Shown one piece after another: positions 45,701 to 56,562 of a DNA stretch of 64,000 nucleotides (position 1 is its first letter; every line of letters begins with the position of its first letter). The position numbers were made by a program, and so were the translations under genes. Source of the stretch: Ceratopteris richardii (lineage: Eukaryota; Streptophyta; Polypodiopsida; Polypodiales; Pteridaceae); NCBI GenBank assembly GCA_020310875.1, contig CM035407.1, positions 92,211,132-92,275,131 of the forward strand, written 5' to 3'. The notes beneath the pieces were generated by a model, which was not told where the DNA came from, searched no databases, and saw only the letters and a list, made by a program, of their open reading frames with translations.

Positions 45701-47761
45701 ATGTGCCAAATACAGGGGCTGAAGACAACATGTCTTCCATACACAAGTATTCACCAAGCTTTCTGTGAGAAATCAAAGAAGAGAAGTGGAGACAAGAGCA
45801 ATAAACCCATCCTCCTATCCAAGAAATAGATGACTTGCAAGAAAAATTCCCCCAAGACATCCTCTCTATTTATGACGATGTAGAGGAAGAGCAACTGAGT
45901 GAATAGACAGATTTTGAATCCAATTCCTTGCAAGAATTACCTCAGTTCACAAGACCTTGGGAAGCCAAGTCTATTAGCATGAGAGTACCCCCTATAATAG
46001 TGAGGAATGAAGAATTGGTAATCCCTAGAAACATGGAAATGATCAAGAACAATATCAAGTGGGTCAGGTATCAATTTTTCTCCAGAGAATTTGAAGCACT
46101 TCAAAATTCAGAAGAGTTAAAGCACATTTGGGCTAGAGTAGGTTTTAGAGAATATTTTCGTGATCCATTGCCCAAACCTGACTTTTATAGATGCCACTAC
46201 CTATTGAAAATACACTTCAGGCCTCTGAGAACAAGGACTTTCCGAAAACATTCATTCTTCCATCTTTGGTCAATGACCCTCCATACAAGAAGTTTTATCT
46301 TTTGAAAGACCTCATTTGAGCAGCAATTAAGATACATTAGACTCACATGCCAACAGAGCGTGAAAGGCTTAATCCAGAGCCTATGAAGCATGGTGATGTT
46401 GTGAAGTGGGCGGATATTTTTGCCATTACATCGAAACTATCTAAGCCATTACTCATATGTATATAACATTTTGCATTTCCAGCCTAGGATCGCTTGACCA
46501 TCCCTCATAAATGCATCTGGTTTGGATTATATCTAGCATCTATCAGGCCCCAAACTATAGATCTTTCCAGTTGGATTATCGAGCAGTTGTATTTGGCTAA
46601 GCAGAGATGGGAACAAAAACATGTCATCCATGGCTGTTATGCCCTCACTAGAATTGTCTACATGTGTTTGGCATATGATTTGCCGATAGAATGCGTGATG
46701 ACCAGTGAAGAATTAAAAGCATTCAAAGGAACCACCATGCCAGAAAAGCTAGCAAAAGATGGGCGAGAAAGTGCATGCACAGTTCTATCCCATGCTTGCA
46801 AGTTCCAGATTCCCCATCGCCTCAGCCATCTCCACAACAATCTCCAACGGAACCCCTCGCACCTATACAACCCATCTATATATGCCTTTCATGTGACTCG
46901 TTTATCACAAAAGATACTACCAGTGTGGTGACTTCTCAAACAACCACCATTCAAGAACCTACCACTACTGCAGGAGAACTTCCCACCACCATTGGTGTGG
47001 AAGCCTTTACTTTCCCTATACCTAACTTGGACGCAGAACCAACAAACACCACCTTTGATTTTGAAATGCATGAAGCTTTCTCCAGTGAATTCCAATTTTC
47101 AAAAGGGTAGTTTTCCTCACAAGAGTATGAACGTCCCAATTACCATACCACCCCCCCGATCAACCACACAAACAAGTAGTCTCTAGGTCAGAAGACGAGA
47201 GAACAGATTCCGACAATGAAGATGGCGATGATGAAGTCAGTCAGGATAGCCATGCATCTCAAGAGAATGTGCAGAATGAAGAACAAGAGTAGCAAACTGA
47301 AGCTCAAGGTGACATAAGTACCCATAAAGATGACACGTTTGAAGCTGCCCCCTAAACTTTGGCAATTCAGAAATTATATCACACTATGCAGGCAGTTTGG
47401 GCATGTAGACAACTATCTAAAGCAAAAAGTCAAGCAATTCTCGAACAAGAATTTGCTACTGGAGGTTTCGAAGAAGTTTTCATTCAAGGCTTCAAGGAAT
47501 TAGTTAAGTTAGTCTGAACCAATGAAGCACTACATTATTTGTAGAGGAAACCACTACCGAAGTTTGAGCCACGATGCATCCATTTATTGTCCAAGCCAGT
47601 TCAACATATTCGCATACCAACAGATGCCCAATCTTTGCACCATGCCAGGGAAGATCCACTTATTCCGAAAACCCAACTTGAAGAAGCGACCATAGTCATC
47701 AACTCCCCACCTCATCCTTCCACTATAACTCCCACTACCATCATCGAAGTGCCCACCACAC
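45701..47761 (+). pseudogene. Outer Gypsy 3' ORF, N-terminal part
   Basis: After gag the sequence passes straight into a relative of the inner element's 3' ORF, with no pol between. Segments include NIKWVRYQFFSREFEALQNS (46052-46111) and IEQLYLAKQRWEQKHVIHGC (46578-46638), the latter matching QERLFEAKKKWGQKKFLNGS of the inner element. A Pro/Thr-rich part follows (46800-47750). Several breaks. Confidence 0.6.
47757..47761. repeat. Copia target-site duplication, left
   Basis: CACAC before TGTTGAAGAT; repeated at 54446-54450. The surroundings are CA-rich, so the exact phase is less certain. Confidence 0.65.
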
Positions 47762-48906
47762 TGTTGAAGATAAATGTACAAGCTCATTTTCATATGAGCC
47801 ATGCTTGGATAAATTTACCAACTATAAAGATAAAGAAAAAAGTGGAGGAAAAAAGGAAAAAATAATAAAAGAAAAAGTCTAGTCAAAATTCATGATGAGT
47901 AAGAGATACAATATCTTGCCTTGTAGTTAGTAGCATATAGTGGAGAAAGTGGTGAGTTAAGAAAGAGGCACAAACTTCTTCACATGCTCATTGGTTATAA
48001 AAGTGAAGTGGGAGCACATTCAAAAAAAGGAGAGAAAGAGGCAAGAGCTCCCAGTAGTCGGATCTAGCCATTTTGTCATTTTGGTTTTCCCTTAGACTCC
48101 TTCCAGCCGCACGTCAGTTTGTACACAACTCTGTTGCAGAGCCCATATCTCAGTGCATATGTAACCATTTTGTGCGTTTAAACATTCATTGGAAAGCTTA
48201 TCTCGTGTACGTTTTGCATATTAAACATCTCTTTGAAAGCTTATGTAGTTTATGAGATATCAGTGAAAGAGTGAAGTCCCGTTTTTTAGTATACCTGTGT
48301 AGATAGGTAGTCTATTTTGGTCGGTTCCGTTTCCCAACCAAAACATATCCAAATGGTGTGATTTTTGTCTCGTTTGGAAAGCTCTTGGCATCTACTTTCA
48401 TTGTCTCAAATATCTCATTCAGATCATTCATACTCTGTGAGATATCTATAAGAGAGTAAAGTCCAGTTTTACAGTGTACTTATGTGTGCAGGTGGTCTAT
48501 CTTGATGAGTTGAGTTTCCTGATCAAAACGCATCCAAATTACTTGATTTTTAGCTTGTTGGAAAGCTATTTGTGTCTACTTTCTCTGTACCAAATATCGT
48601 TCTCAAAGAATATATTTTCAGAGATCTATCAGTCTAAGAGTGAAGCTCAGTTCTTCAGCATACCTATGTGGACAGGTAGTTCATCTTTGATAGTTGTGTT
48701 TCCTAATCAAAACTTGTCCAAATTAAGTCATTTATAGCTTGTTAGAAAGCTCTCTTTGTCTACTTTGATTGACTAAAGCATCAAGTCCATTTGAGTTTTG
48801 TGTTGAGAGCAGCAAGCTATCTAAGGTGCAGATGTTTGTCCAAGTGCTGGACATACAAGGGTTCACTACACACTTCCGTTGCGCATAGGAGAACTCATTC
48901 TTCACA
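47762..48906 (+). repeat. Copia 5' LTR
   Basis: 1145 bp, begins TGTTGAAGATAAATG and ends CATTCTTCACA. Contains three diverged tandem copies of a 185-bp unit (about 48240-48790). Confidence 0.92.
48240..48790. repeat. 185-bp tandem repeat inside the Copia 5' LTR, three copies
   Basis: Matching points: GTGAAGTCC at 48271, GTAAAGTCC at 48456 and GTGAAGCTC at 48641, each followed by a GTNTAC or ATACCT element, a GTAGTCTAT-like block and CCNAATCAAAAC. Period 185 bp both times. Copies differ by perhaps a quarter to a third. The same array is in the 3' LTR. Confidence 0.75.
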
Positions 48907-48908
48907 GT

Positions 48909-48919
48909 TGGTATCAGAG
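48909..48919 (+). promoter_or_regulatory. Copia primer binding site, tRNA-iMet
   Basis: TGGTATCAGAG, two bases after the 5' LTR. Confidence 0.92.
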
Positions 48920-49064
48920 AAAACTTGGTATTGAAGCTTCATCAACAGAGCTGGAGGTGAAGCAAAACAAAAGAGGAGCTACAAAACAAGAAGGAGCTTC
49001 ACAAACGCAAGAGCAAAGGACTATAACTATTCGAGGTAACTCTCAAAGTCTTTGATACTCTTCA

Positions 49065-51740
49065 ATGGCTGACTTGGGTCAACAAGTAGAGAAGTTGGAT
49101 AAGGATAACTATCCCGTGTGGAAGTTTAGAATGACCAACTACCTAATGGGCAAAGGCTTATGGGGTATTGTGAGCGGCGATGATGCTCAACCTCAAATCA
49201 ATCAAGCTATGGCCACCGAAGTCCAAAGGAGGCAAGCAAAAGAATGGGAAGAGAGGAATAGGAGAGTCATGTTCCTCATTTCGCAAGTCATTACTAATGC
49301 CATGGTAGGTCATATTCAACATCTAGAGAAAGCTAGGGATGCTTGGGAAGCTCTTGAAAGGATGTATTCAACAAATACCAAAGCTAGGAAACTTCAACTC
49401 AAGAATGAGTTGAACACAATCAAGAAAAGTTCGAGTCAATCCATAGCTGAATATACTTTAAGGATTAAGGAGCTAAGCGATGCTTTAGCTTCTATTGGCA
49501 CAACGGTTGAAGACGAAGATCTTGTGTGTTATACTCTCAATGGCTTGAGAGAAGATGAAAGATGGAAGCCTTTTATAACTTCCATTAACTTGAAAGATGT
49601 ATATCCAAGTTTTGAACAACTAATCCCTCATCTTGTCACAGAAGAGCTTAGCTTCGGTGGTCCCAAAGGAAAGGACAGCCACAACCAAATGTTATATGCA
49701 GGTCGAGGTAAAGGAAGAAACTCAAGAGGAGGCTCAAGAGGAAAAGGAAGAGGTCACAACCACTCCAACTACAATCAAAACAATTCGGAAGACAACAAGG
49801 ATGCATCAAATGTTAACACACAAGGAAGAGGTCGAGGTAGAAGTAGAGGAAGGGGTAGAAGCTTCTACAATTCTCATAAAGGTATAACATGCTATCATTG
49901 TGGTAAAGTAGGACACTATGCTAGTGATTGTTGGCTGAAGAATGGAAGACTAAATGGAGGTAATCAAAGGAACCAAAGCAACTATGCAAGCACCTCAAGT
50001 GAAGGAAGCAAGGACACACTACTTGCAATGAGACATGAGTATAGAAGCTCTTGTGAAGATGACAAAAAATGGTACATTGATTCAGGTTGTAGTAACCATA
50101 TGTCATGCCAAGGAAGTTTGTTCACTAATCTACAGGTACCAAGTGGAAAAGGATGTGTTGAAACAGGTGATGATACTCAACACATGATTGAACACATTGG
50201 AGATATAAGGCTTGGAGATACAAGCAGAGCAAAGGTACTATCTAATGTTCTTCATGTTCCTACAATTTCAAAGAACTTGATTTCAGTAGGACAAATGGTA
50301 GAGAAGGGTTATCATGTCATATTCAATGAGAATGGGTGCTTCATAAAGAATCCAAAGGAAGGCTTCAAGGTCATTGCTCGAGGTAGAAGAGAAGGAAGGA
50401 TGTTCACTTTGGATGTCCAACATCCACATGGAAAGGTCATGTACATTCAATGTGGGAACAAGAAGATTTCAGAGTTGGACTTATGGCACAAAAGAATAGG
50501 ACACATCAACATTCCAAAGCTGAAGGACATGAGCAAACATGAAGTGGTAAGAGGTCTTCCAAAATTTAATAGCATTGGACTACATGAGTTATGTGAAGCT
50601 TGTCAACTAGGAAAGCAAACGAGGCAGCCATTCAAGAGGAGCAATTATGTGGCTCCAAATGTCTTGGACTTGATACATATGGATGTATGGGGGCCAACCC
50701 AAGAGGCATCAATGGCTGATAATAGATTTTTTGTCACCTTCATTGATGATCACTCAAGAAAGGTATGGCTGTTTTGTATGAAGCAAAAATCAGAGGTGTT
50801 TTCTATATTCAAAAGATTCAAAGTTGAAGTTGAAAAGGAAGCAGGAAGGTCTATCAAAACCTTAAGGTCCGATGGTGGAGGAGAATACTTCTCCAAAGAA
50901 TTTTCAGATTTTCTACAAGAGAATGGAATCAAAAGGCAGTTCAAATAGGTACACACCACAACAAAATGGAGTAGCTGAGAGGAAAAATAGGCAAATCGCT
51001 GAAATTGCAAGATGCATGCTCAACGAGATGAAGGTACCATTGTACTATTGGGCTGAAGCTACCACAACCGCCATTTACTTGATGAATAGGTGCACAACAT
51101 TGGGAATACATCACTTGACTCGAAGAGGTATATTCCGGTAAGAAACCTGATCTTACACACCTCAAAGTTTTTGGATGTGTTTGCTTTGTTCACATTCCAC
51201 AAGAAGTTAGAACAAAGATGGAACCAAGATCAGAAAAATGCATTTTCATCGGCTACTCGATGGAGCAAAAAGGATACAAGTGTTACAACCCTAGAAAAAA
51301 GAAATTAAGAGTCTCGCGAGATGTGGTCTTTGATGAACTAAGACCATGGTATGAAGATAAAGGAAAGGAAAAGATTCTTGAAGAAGATTGTGATGATTAT
51401 GCAGGAACAAATCAAAGAGAAGTTCAACAATCAAGCACAAAGGCTTCAGGTCCAGAGGCATCTACATCAAATGAAGAATGTTCAACATGGAGGGGGAGCC
51501 ATTCTTTGTCTCCAAATTCAGCTCATAGTAGAGCCAAAGATGCAAGTGCTACTCCAAACAGTGAGGTAGATGCAAGTGAAGAAGAATATGAAGAGGTAAT
51601 CACTCCGATGGTAAAGCTAAATAGGTTAAAGAAGCAACTCTCTAAAGGCAATGAAAGAAGATCTTCAAGGACAAGGTATCCAACTCAAAGGTTGAGTTAT
51701 GATAGTTTTATGGCGACACATTTTGCATACATGATGTAGG
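49065..51740 (+). pseudogene. Copia gag, protease and integrase
   Basis: From MADLGQQVEKLDKDNYPVWK the order is: Gag N-terminal domain (GKGLWGIVSGDD), UBN2 (ALERMYSTNTKARKLQLKNE), an Arg/Gly-rich stretch, CCHC knuckle (CYHCGKVGHYASDC near 49890), protease (WYIDSGCSNHMSC near 50072), GAG-pre-integrase (LWHKRIGHINIPKL near 50482), integrase core (FVTFIDDHSRKVW near 50732, TLRSDGGGEY near 50860, TPQQNGVAERKNR near 50950) and the C-terminal linker with Ser/Glu-rich sequence. The frame is interrupted in the integrase part. Confidence 0.9.
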
Positions 51741-53300
51741 TTATCAAAGACAAAGAGCCTGAGACATATGAAGAAGCTTGCACACAAAAGGAATGGAAGC
51801 AAGCTATGGAAGAGGAGATCAAAGCTCTCAAAGATAATCACACATTCTGCTAGTGCCAAAGAAAGAAGGTATGAAGATTGTTCCAAACAAATGGGTGTTT
51901 AAAGTAAAGAGGGATGCTGATGGTTCACTAGCTAGATATAAAGCTAGATTAGTTGCCAAAGGATTTAAACAAACACAAGGCATAGATTATGATGAAGTTT
52001 TCAGCCCCATTGCAAAGATGGGAACTATCCAAACCTTAATAGCAATTGGTGCTTCAAGGAGATGGCCATTATATCAACTCGACATAAAAAATGCTTTTCT
52101 TAATGGAGAACTACAAGAAGAGGTATACATGAGTCAACCGATTGGATTTGAGGATGAAAACCATCCAGATTTTGTTTGCAGGTTGAAGAAGGCACTTTAT
52201 GGCTTGAAGCAAGCACCAAGAGCATGGAATCAGAGATTGATAGAGTATCTAACTAAGTGTGGATACAACCCAAGTAGTGCAGATCCTTCGTTGTACATGA
52301 AGAAGGAAGAAAATAGAGAGGTATATATTTGCATATACGTCGATGACCTCATCATAACAGGAAATGATGTTACAGGGATTAAAGATATCAAATGGAAGCT
52401 TGGTAAGGAGTTTAAAATTTCAGATCTTGGAGAGCTGAAATATTTTTTAGGAATTGAAGTTGTTTATGGAAAGAGTGGCATCTACTTGATGCAAAGGAAG
52501 TACTTGTTGGATGTTCTTTTTAGATTTGGAATGAGTGAATGCAAACCACTCACTCAACCCATGGACACAAATACAAATATTTGTTCAAATGATGGAGAAC
52601 CATTGGAAGATGTAACGACATACAGAAGCATTGTAGGATCATTGATCTATGCAAACATTACAAGACCTGATTTGTCTTATGTTGTTGGTGTACTTTCTCA
52701 GTTTATGCAAGCCCCGACAAGTGAACACTTAAATTCAGCCAAGAGAGTGTTGAGATACATAAAGCATACAGTTAATCATGCTTTGTTTTACAAGTTTGAT
52801 GAAGAATTGCAGGTCAAAGGCTTTAGTGATGCTGATTGGGCAGGCTCAAAGGAAGATAGAAGATCAACCTCAGGTTATGTGTTCATGATAGGAAGCAAAC
52901 CTATCACGTGGAGCTCAAAGAAACAACCTACTGTTGCACTTTCATCTATGGAGGCTGAATATAGAGGATTAGCTTTTGCCACATGTGAAGCAATGTGGAT
53001 TAAAAAGCTTTTGGTTGATCTTGGAGTGCAAGTTGGAACCATCCCTATATACGGTGATAACATGTCAAGTATTTACTTGGCAAGCAATCCTATGTTTCAT
53101 GCAAGCAAGCACATAGAGGTCCACTACCACTATGTAAGGGAGAAGGTGCTGAACAAAGATGTGGAGGTAAAGTTCATCAGAACCAAAGAGCAGGTTGCAG
53201 ATATGTTTACAAAGTTCTTGGATGCTTCTAAACTCAAAGGTTTCAAGTATGCGATAAAATTGAAGGACATGGATGAAGATAACTCCCAAATGAGCTTGAG
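51741..53300 (+). pseudogene. Copia reverse transcriptase and RNase H
   Basis: NKWVFKVKRDADGSLARYKA, LVAKGFKQTQGIDYDEVFSP, QLDIKNAFLNGELQEEVYM, LYGLKQAPRAWNQ and CIYVDDLIITGND (catalytic YVDD near 52340) mark the reverse transcriptase. FSDADWAGSKEDRRSTSGYV, ALSSMEAEYRGLA and HIEVHYHYVREKV mark RNase H. The open frame 51853-53427 runs on into the 3' LTR. Confidence 0.92.
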
Positions 53301-53306
53301 GGGGAG
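53295..53306 (+). promoter_or_regulatory. Copia polypurine tract
   Basis: CTTGAGGGGGAG immediately before TGTTGAAGAT. Confidence 0.88.
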
Positions 53307-54445
53307 TGTTGAAGATAAATGTACAAGCTCATTTTCATATGAGCCATGCTTGGATAAATTTACCAACTATAAAGATAAAGAAAAAAGTGGAGGAAAAAAG
53401 GAAAAAATAATAAAAGAAAAAGTCTAGTCAAAATTCATGATGAGTAAGAGATACAATATCTTGCCTTGTAGTTAGTAGCATGTAGTGGAGAAAGTGGTGA
53501 GTTAAGAAGGAGGCACAAACTTCTTCACATGCTCATTGGTTATAAAAGTGAAGTGGAAGCACATTCAAAACAAGGAGAGAAAGAGGCAAGAGCTCCCTCT
53601 AGTCTGATCTAGCCATTTTGTCATTTTGGTTTTCCCTTATGCTCCTTCCAGCCGCACGTCAGTTTGTACACAGCTCTGTTGCAGAGCTCATATCGCAGTG
53701 CATATGTAACCATTTTGTGAGTTTAAACATTCATTGGAAAGCTTATCTTGTGGCCTTTCTACATATCAAATATCACTTTGAAAGCTTATGTAGTTTGTGA
53801 GATATCAGTGAAAGAGTGAAGTCTAGTTTTTCAGTATACCTATGTAGATAGGTAGTCTATTTTGGTTGGTTCAGTTTCCCAACCAAAACATATCCAAATT
53901 GCATGATTTTTGTCTTATTGGAAAGCCCATCTACTTTCACTGTCTCAAATATCTCATTCAGATCATTCATACTCTGTGAGATATCTATCAAAGAGTAAAG
54001 TCTAGTTTTATAGTGTACTTATGTGTGCAGGTGGTCTATCTTGATGAGTTGAGTTTCCTGATTAAAACTCATCCAAATTACTTGATTTTTAGCTTGTTGG
54101 AAAGCTAATTGTGTCTACTTTCTCTATACCAAATATCTTTCTCAAAGGATATATATTCAGAGAGCTATCAATCCGAGAGTGAAGCTCAGTTCTTCAGCAT
54201 ACCTGTGTGGATAGGTAGTTCATCTTCGATAGTTGTGTTTCCTAATCAAAACTTGTCCAAATTAAGTCATTTATAGCTTGTTAGAAAGCTCTCTTTGTCT
54301 ACTTTTATTGAATAAAGCATCAAGTCCATTTGAGTTTTGTGTTGAGAGCAGCAAGCTATCTAAGGTGCAGATGTTTGTCCAAGTGCTCGACATACAAGGG
54401 TTCACTACACACTTCCGTTGCGCATAGGAGAACTCATTCTCCACA
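53307..54445 (+). repeat. Copia 3' LTR
   Basis: 1139 bp, matches 47762-48906; ends CATTCTCCACA. It holds the same three 185-bp repeats (about 53785-54310). Confidence 0.92.
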
Positions 54446-54450
54446 CACAC
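54446..54450. repeat. Copia target-site duplication, right
   Basis: CACAC, as at 47757-47761. Confidence 0.65.
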
Positions 54451-56324
54451 CACCTACTCCTCTTTCACCTCTTGCCCCTCCAGTATCTCTTGTACACCCT
54501 AACTCTCCTAGATTGTCCATGTTCATTGCCAGTACTGTAGAAGAAGCCCTCGTTGCCTCCAACCTGCAAACTCTTCTTGCACCCATTCCCCCTAACCTTC
54601 CCCCTATAGCTCCCACTATTCCACCCAATCCATTTCTCACTCCATCCTTTCCTTCTTTTCCCATCCCTCCATGGCCCATAATCCCATTCCCCCCTCCAAT
54701 GACCTTCTCACCAGTCTCACCTCCCACCCCCCAACTGTATTCCCTCTATCCTCCCCTCTCCACCAAGCAATCCATGAAACCCAATCTGTAATTTATTTGT
54801 CCACCTTTGTAAATATCGTATTCACACCCACTCATGCACCCACTATCACACCACTCTTCACAGTCACTACACTCGACACCACGTCCAGTGACATGGACAT
54901 TTCACCACCCATCGCACCACCACTCATCTCACCTATTTCACCATCCCATTTAGGCACGGCACACTTCTCCAAGGTCACCGCTGCATCCACCTTCCCATCC
55001 CTCTTTCCCCTTCCCCTTGCATCAACACCCACACCCACAGCAACTTCACTCACTCCACCATTAATATTGTCGCCCACAATCGACATTGCTTTCCACTAGA
55101 TGTTTTCTTGCATGACACAAGTTAGAGATGAATTTGCATCTCTCGGGACTAGCTATCAAGCACTACAGAAAACAAGTATAGAGTTACAAGTGCAATTAAA
55201 CTCTTTAACCATCGAGAACGCCTCCCTTAATGCACGCTATCAAGAGCTATGCAAGGCCTACGATTCCCTCGAACTAGAAAGCGAACAGAAGATGAAGGAA
55301 GCCATTATTGATATTGACAACCTATTACCGGCTCAAACAAACACAAATGCTACTCTCACTCGAAATATGGGACTGTTAAGACAACATCTCGTAGCGGCTA
55401 AGGAAGAGAACCAGCGACTACAAGAACAGAACAGAGAAAATATCAAAGAAGCTTTGGATCGACCGATGAACCCCTGAGCCCCAGTTGCTTTGGATCAATT
55501 GGATGAACCCCTGAGCCCCAGCCACTTTAAAGCAATACCATCAAAAACTATCTAGATACTATTAGAAGATCATGCATGACTCTTAGAGGATTATGACAAT
55601 ATGAATGAAGCATATCAGAAGTTACAAACCGACCATAAATTGCTACTGTTGTGAACACCTTTGCAACGACCACCACTAGCTCCTGAAGTCACACCTCCAG
55701 AGATTATAGAGGAACTCAATACTTTATGCACCCAGGTACTGATTCTTCAAGCGTAGAATGTGGCTTACTCCGAGCCTCCCAGGCTAGATTCCCCACCTGA
55801 ACTCCTAGCGGATGAAGAAAATGTGTCTACCCCGGTGGAGGAAACATATCGAGGCCTATGAACCACAACCCATCCCAAGCGGACGTGTCACGACAGAAGG
55901 CCAAGACACCTTTGAACTCCCTATAACCGCATGGTTGAAGTCAGTAGAAGATCGGGGTTTGTTATGCCTGGCACTATGCCATCACTCTGGGTGTGTTATG
56001 CCTAGCACTACCGAATCAAGTATTTACCTGCTTGTTATAAGATGACATTTGAAGAGATGTTTACCACTCGCTTTTAGGAGTACCATTCTGAGGTTTTTAT
56101 AAGCATGCCCACACATCTACTTCAGTTATTTGCCTGTGAACAACTTGTGTACTCCACACACTATCGCCTTTCACCTCCCGATGAACCTCAGCCCATCGAT
56201 TGGGAAAAACTTGAAGCTGATCTTGCACGAGGTATTCGCATCGTGGAGCACACTCTCGCTCACCACCTCCTACAAAACTATATCACAGAGACCCTGCAAC
56301 AAGGTTGTGTTGGGGATGATAGAT
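54451..56324 (+). pseudogene. Outer Gypsy 3' ORF, proline-rich and coiled-coil part
   Basis: A Pro/Ser/Thr-rich stretch (54451-55098) is followed by a coiled coil (55100-55477: VRDEFASLGTSYQALQKTSI onward) and a C-terminal part (LARGIRIVEHTLAHHLLQNY near 56226-56285). The arrangement of folded N-part, low-complexity middle, coiled coil and short C-part matches the inner element's 3' ORF. A short direct repeat with GATGAACCCCTGAGCCCCAG occurs near 55464 and 55500. Several breaks. Confidence 0.6.
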
Positions 56325-56340
56325 GCAAGAGGGAGGGGGG
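56325..56340 (+). promoter_or_regulatory. Outer Gypsy polypurine tract
   Basis: GCAAGAGGGAGGGGGG directly before TGTTGGCTAC. Confidence 0.8.
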
Positions 56341-56562
56341 TGTTGGCTACTTGGCAATAGCCAAAGGCACAGACGACGAGGAAGCATCTGAAGGTGGACT
56401 ACAAAGAAGTCGTGGAGAGCCATGCAATCTATTTTTTTCAAGAAACATGTTTTATATTACTTTCTCAAAACCCCAAATAGTGATTTTCATCACTCTTGTA
56501 CCATATGTATCATAGAAACACCCACTTTTGTAACTAGTAGCTCCATTTTGTGCAAGCCGAGG
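56341..56562 (+). repeat. Outer Gypsy 3' LTR, truncated
   Basis: Matches the first 220 bp of the 5' LTR up to GTGCAAGCCGAGG, then the likeness stops. The second half and any right target duplication are gone, so the outer element's right border is a later break. Confidence 0.8.

Larger units (their letters stand above)
47762..54445 (+). mobile_element. Copia LTR retrotransposon inside the outer Gypsy
   Basis: 6684 bp: 5' LTR 47762-48906, tRNA-Met primer site, gag, protease, integrase, reverse transcriptase, RNase H, purine tract, 3' LTR 53307-54445. Domain order (integrase before reverse transcriptase) is that of Ty1/Copia. The LTRs differ by about 5% by eye, unevenly: the first 170 bp are nearly identical. 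The coding region is nearly whole, with about three breaks. Confidence 0.93.
8795..56562 (+). mobile_element. Outer Gypsy-type element, non-autonomous, with nested insertions
   Basis: Own sequence consists of 8795-9863, 44958-47761 and 54451-56562. These three parts form 5' LTR, tRNA-Asp-type primer site, leader, gag with knuckles, a 3' ORF with a proline-rich part and coiled coil, purine tract and a truncated 3' LTR. The inner Gypsy (9864-44952) and a Copia (47762-54445) interrupt it, each with a 5-bp target duplication. I see no protease, reverse transcriptase, RNase H or integrase in its own parts, so it probably depended on a relative such as the element now nested in it. It is a fossil with many breaks and is the oldest layer of the nest. 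Confidence 0.8.

Noticed and set aside
54330-54791. 153-codon ORF crossing the end of the Copia 3' LTR
   Set aside because: It joins LTR sequence to outer-Gypsy sequence by chance; only the part after 54450 belongs to the outer element.
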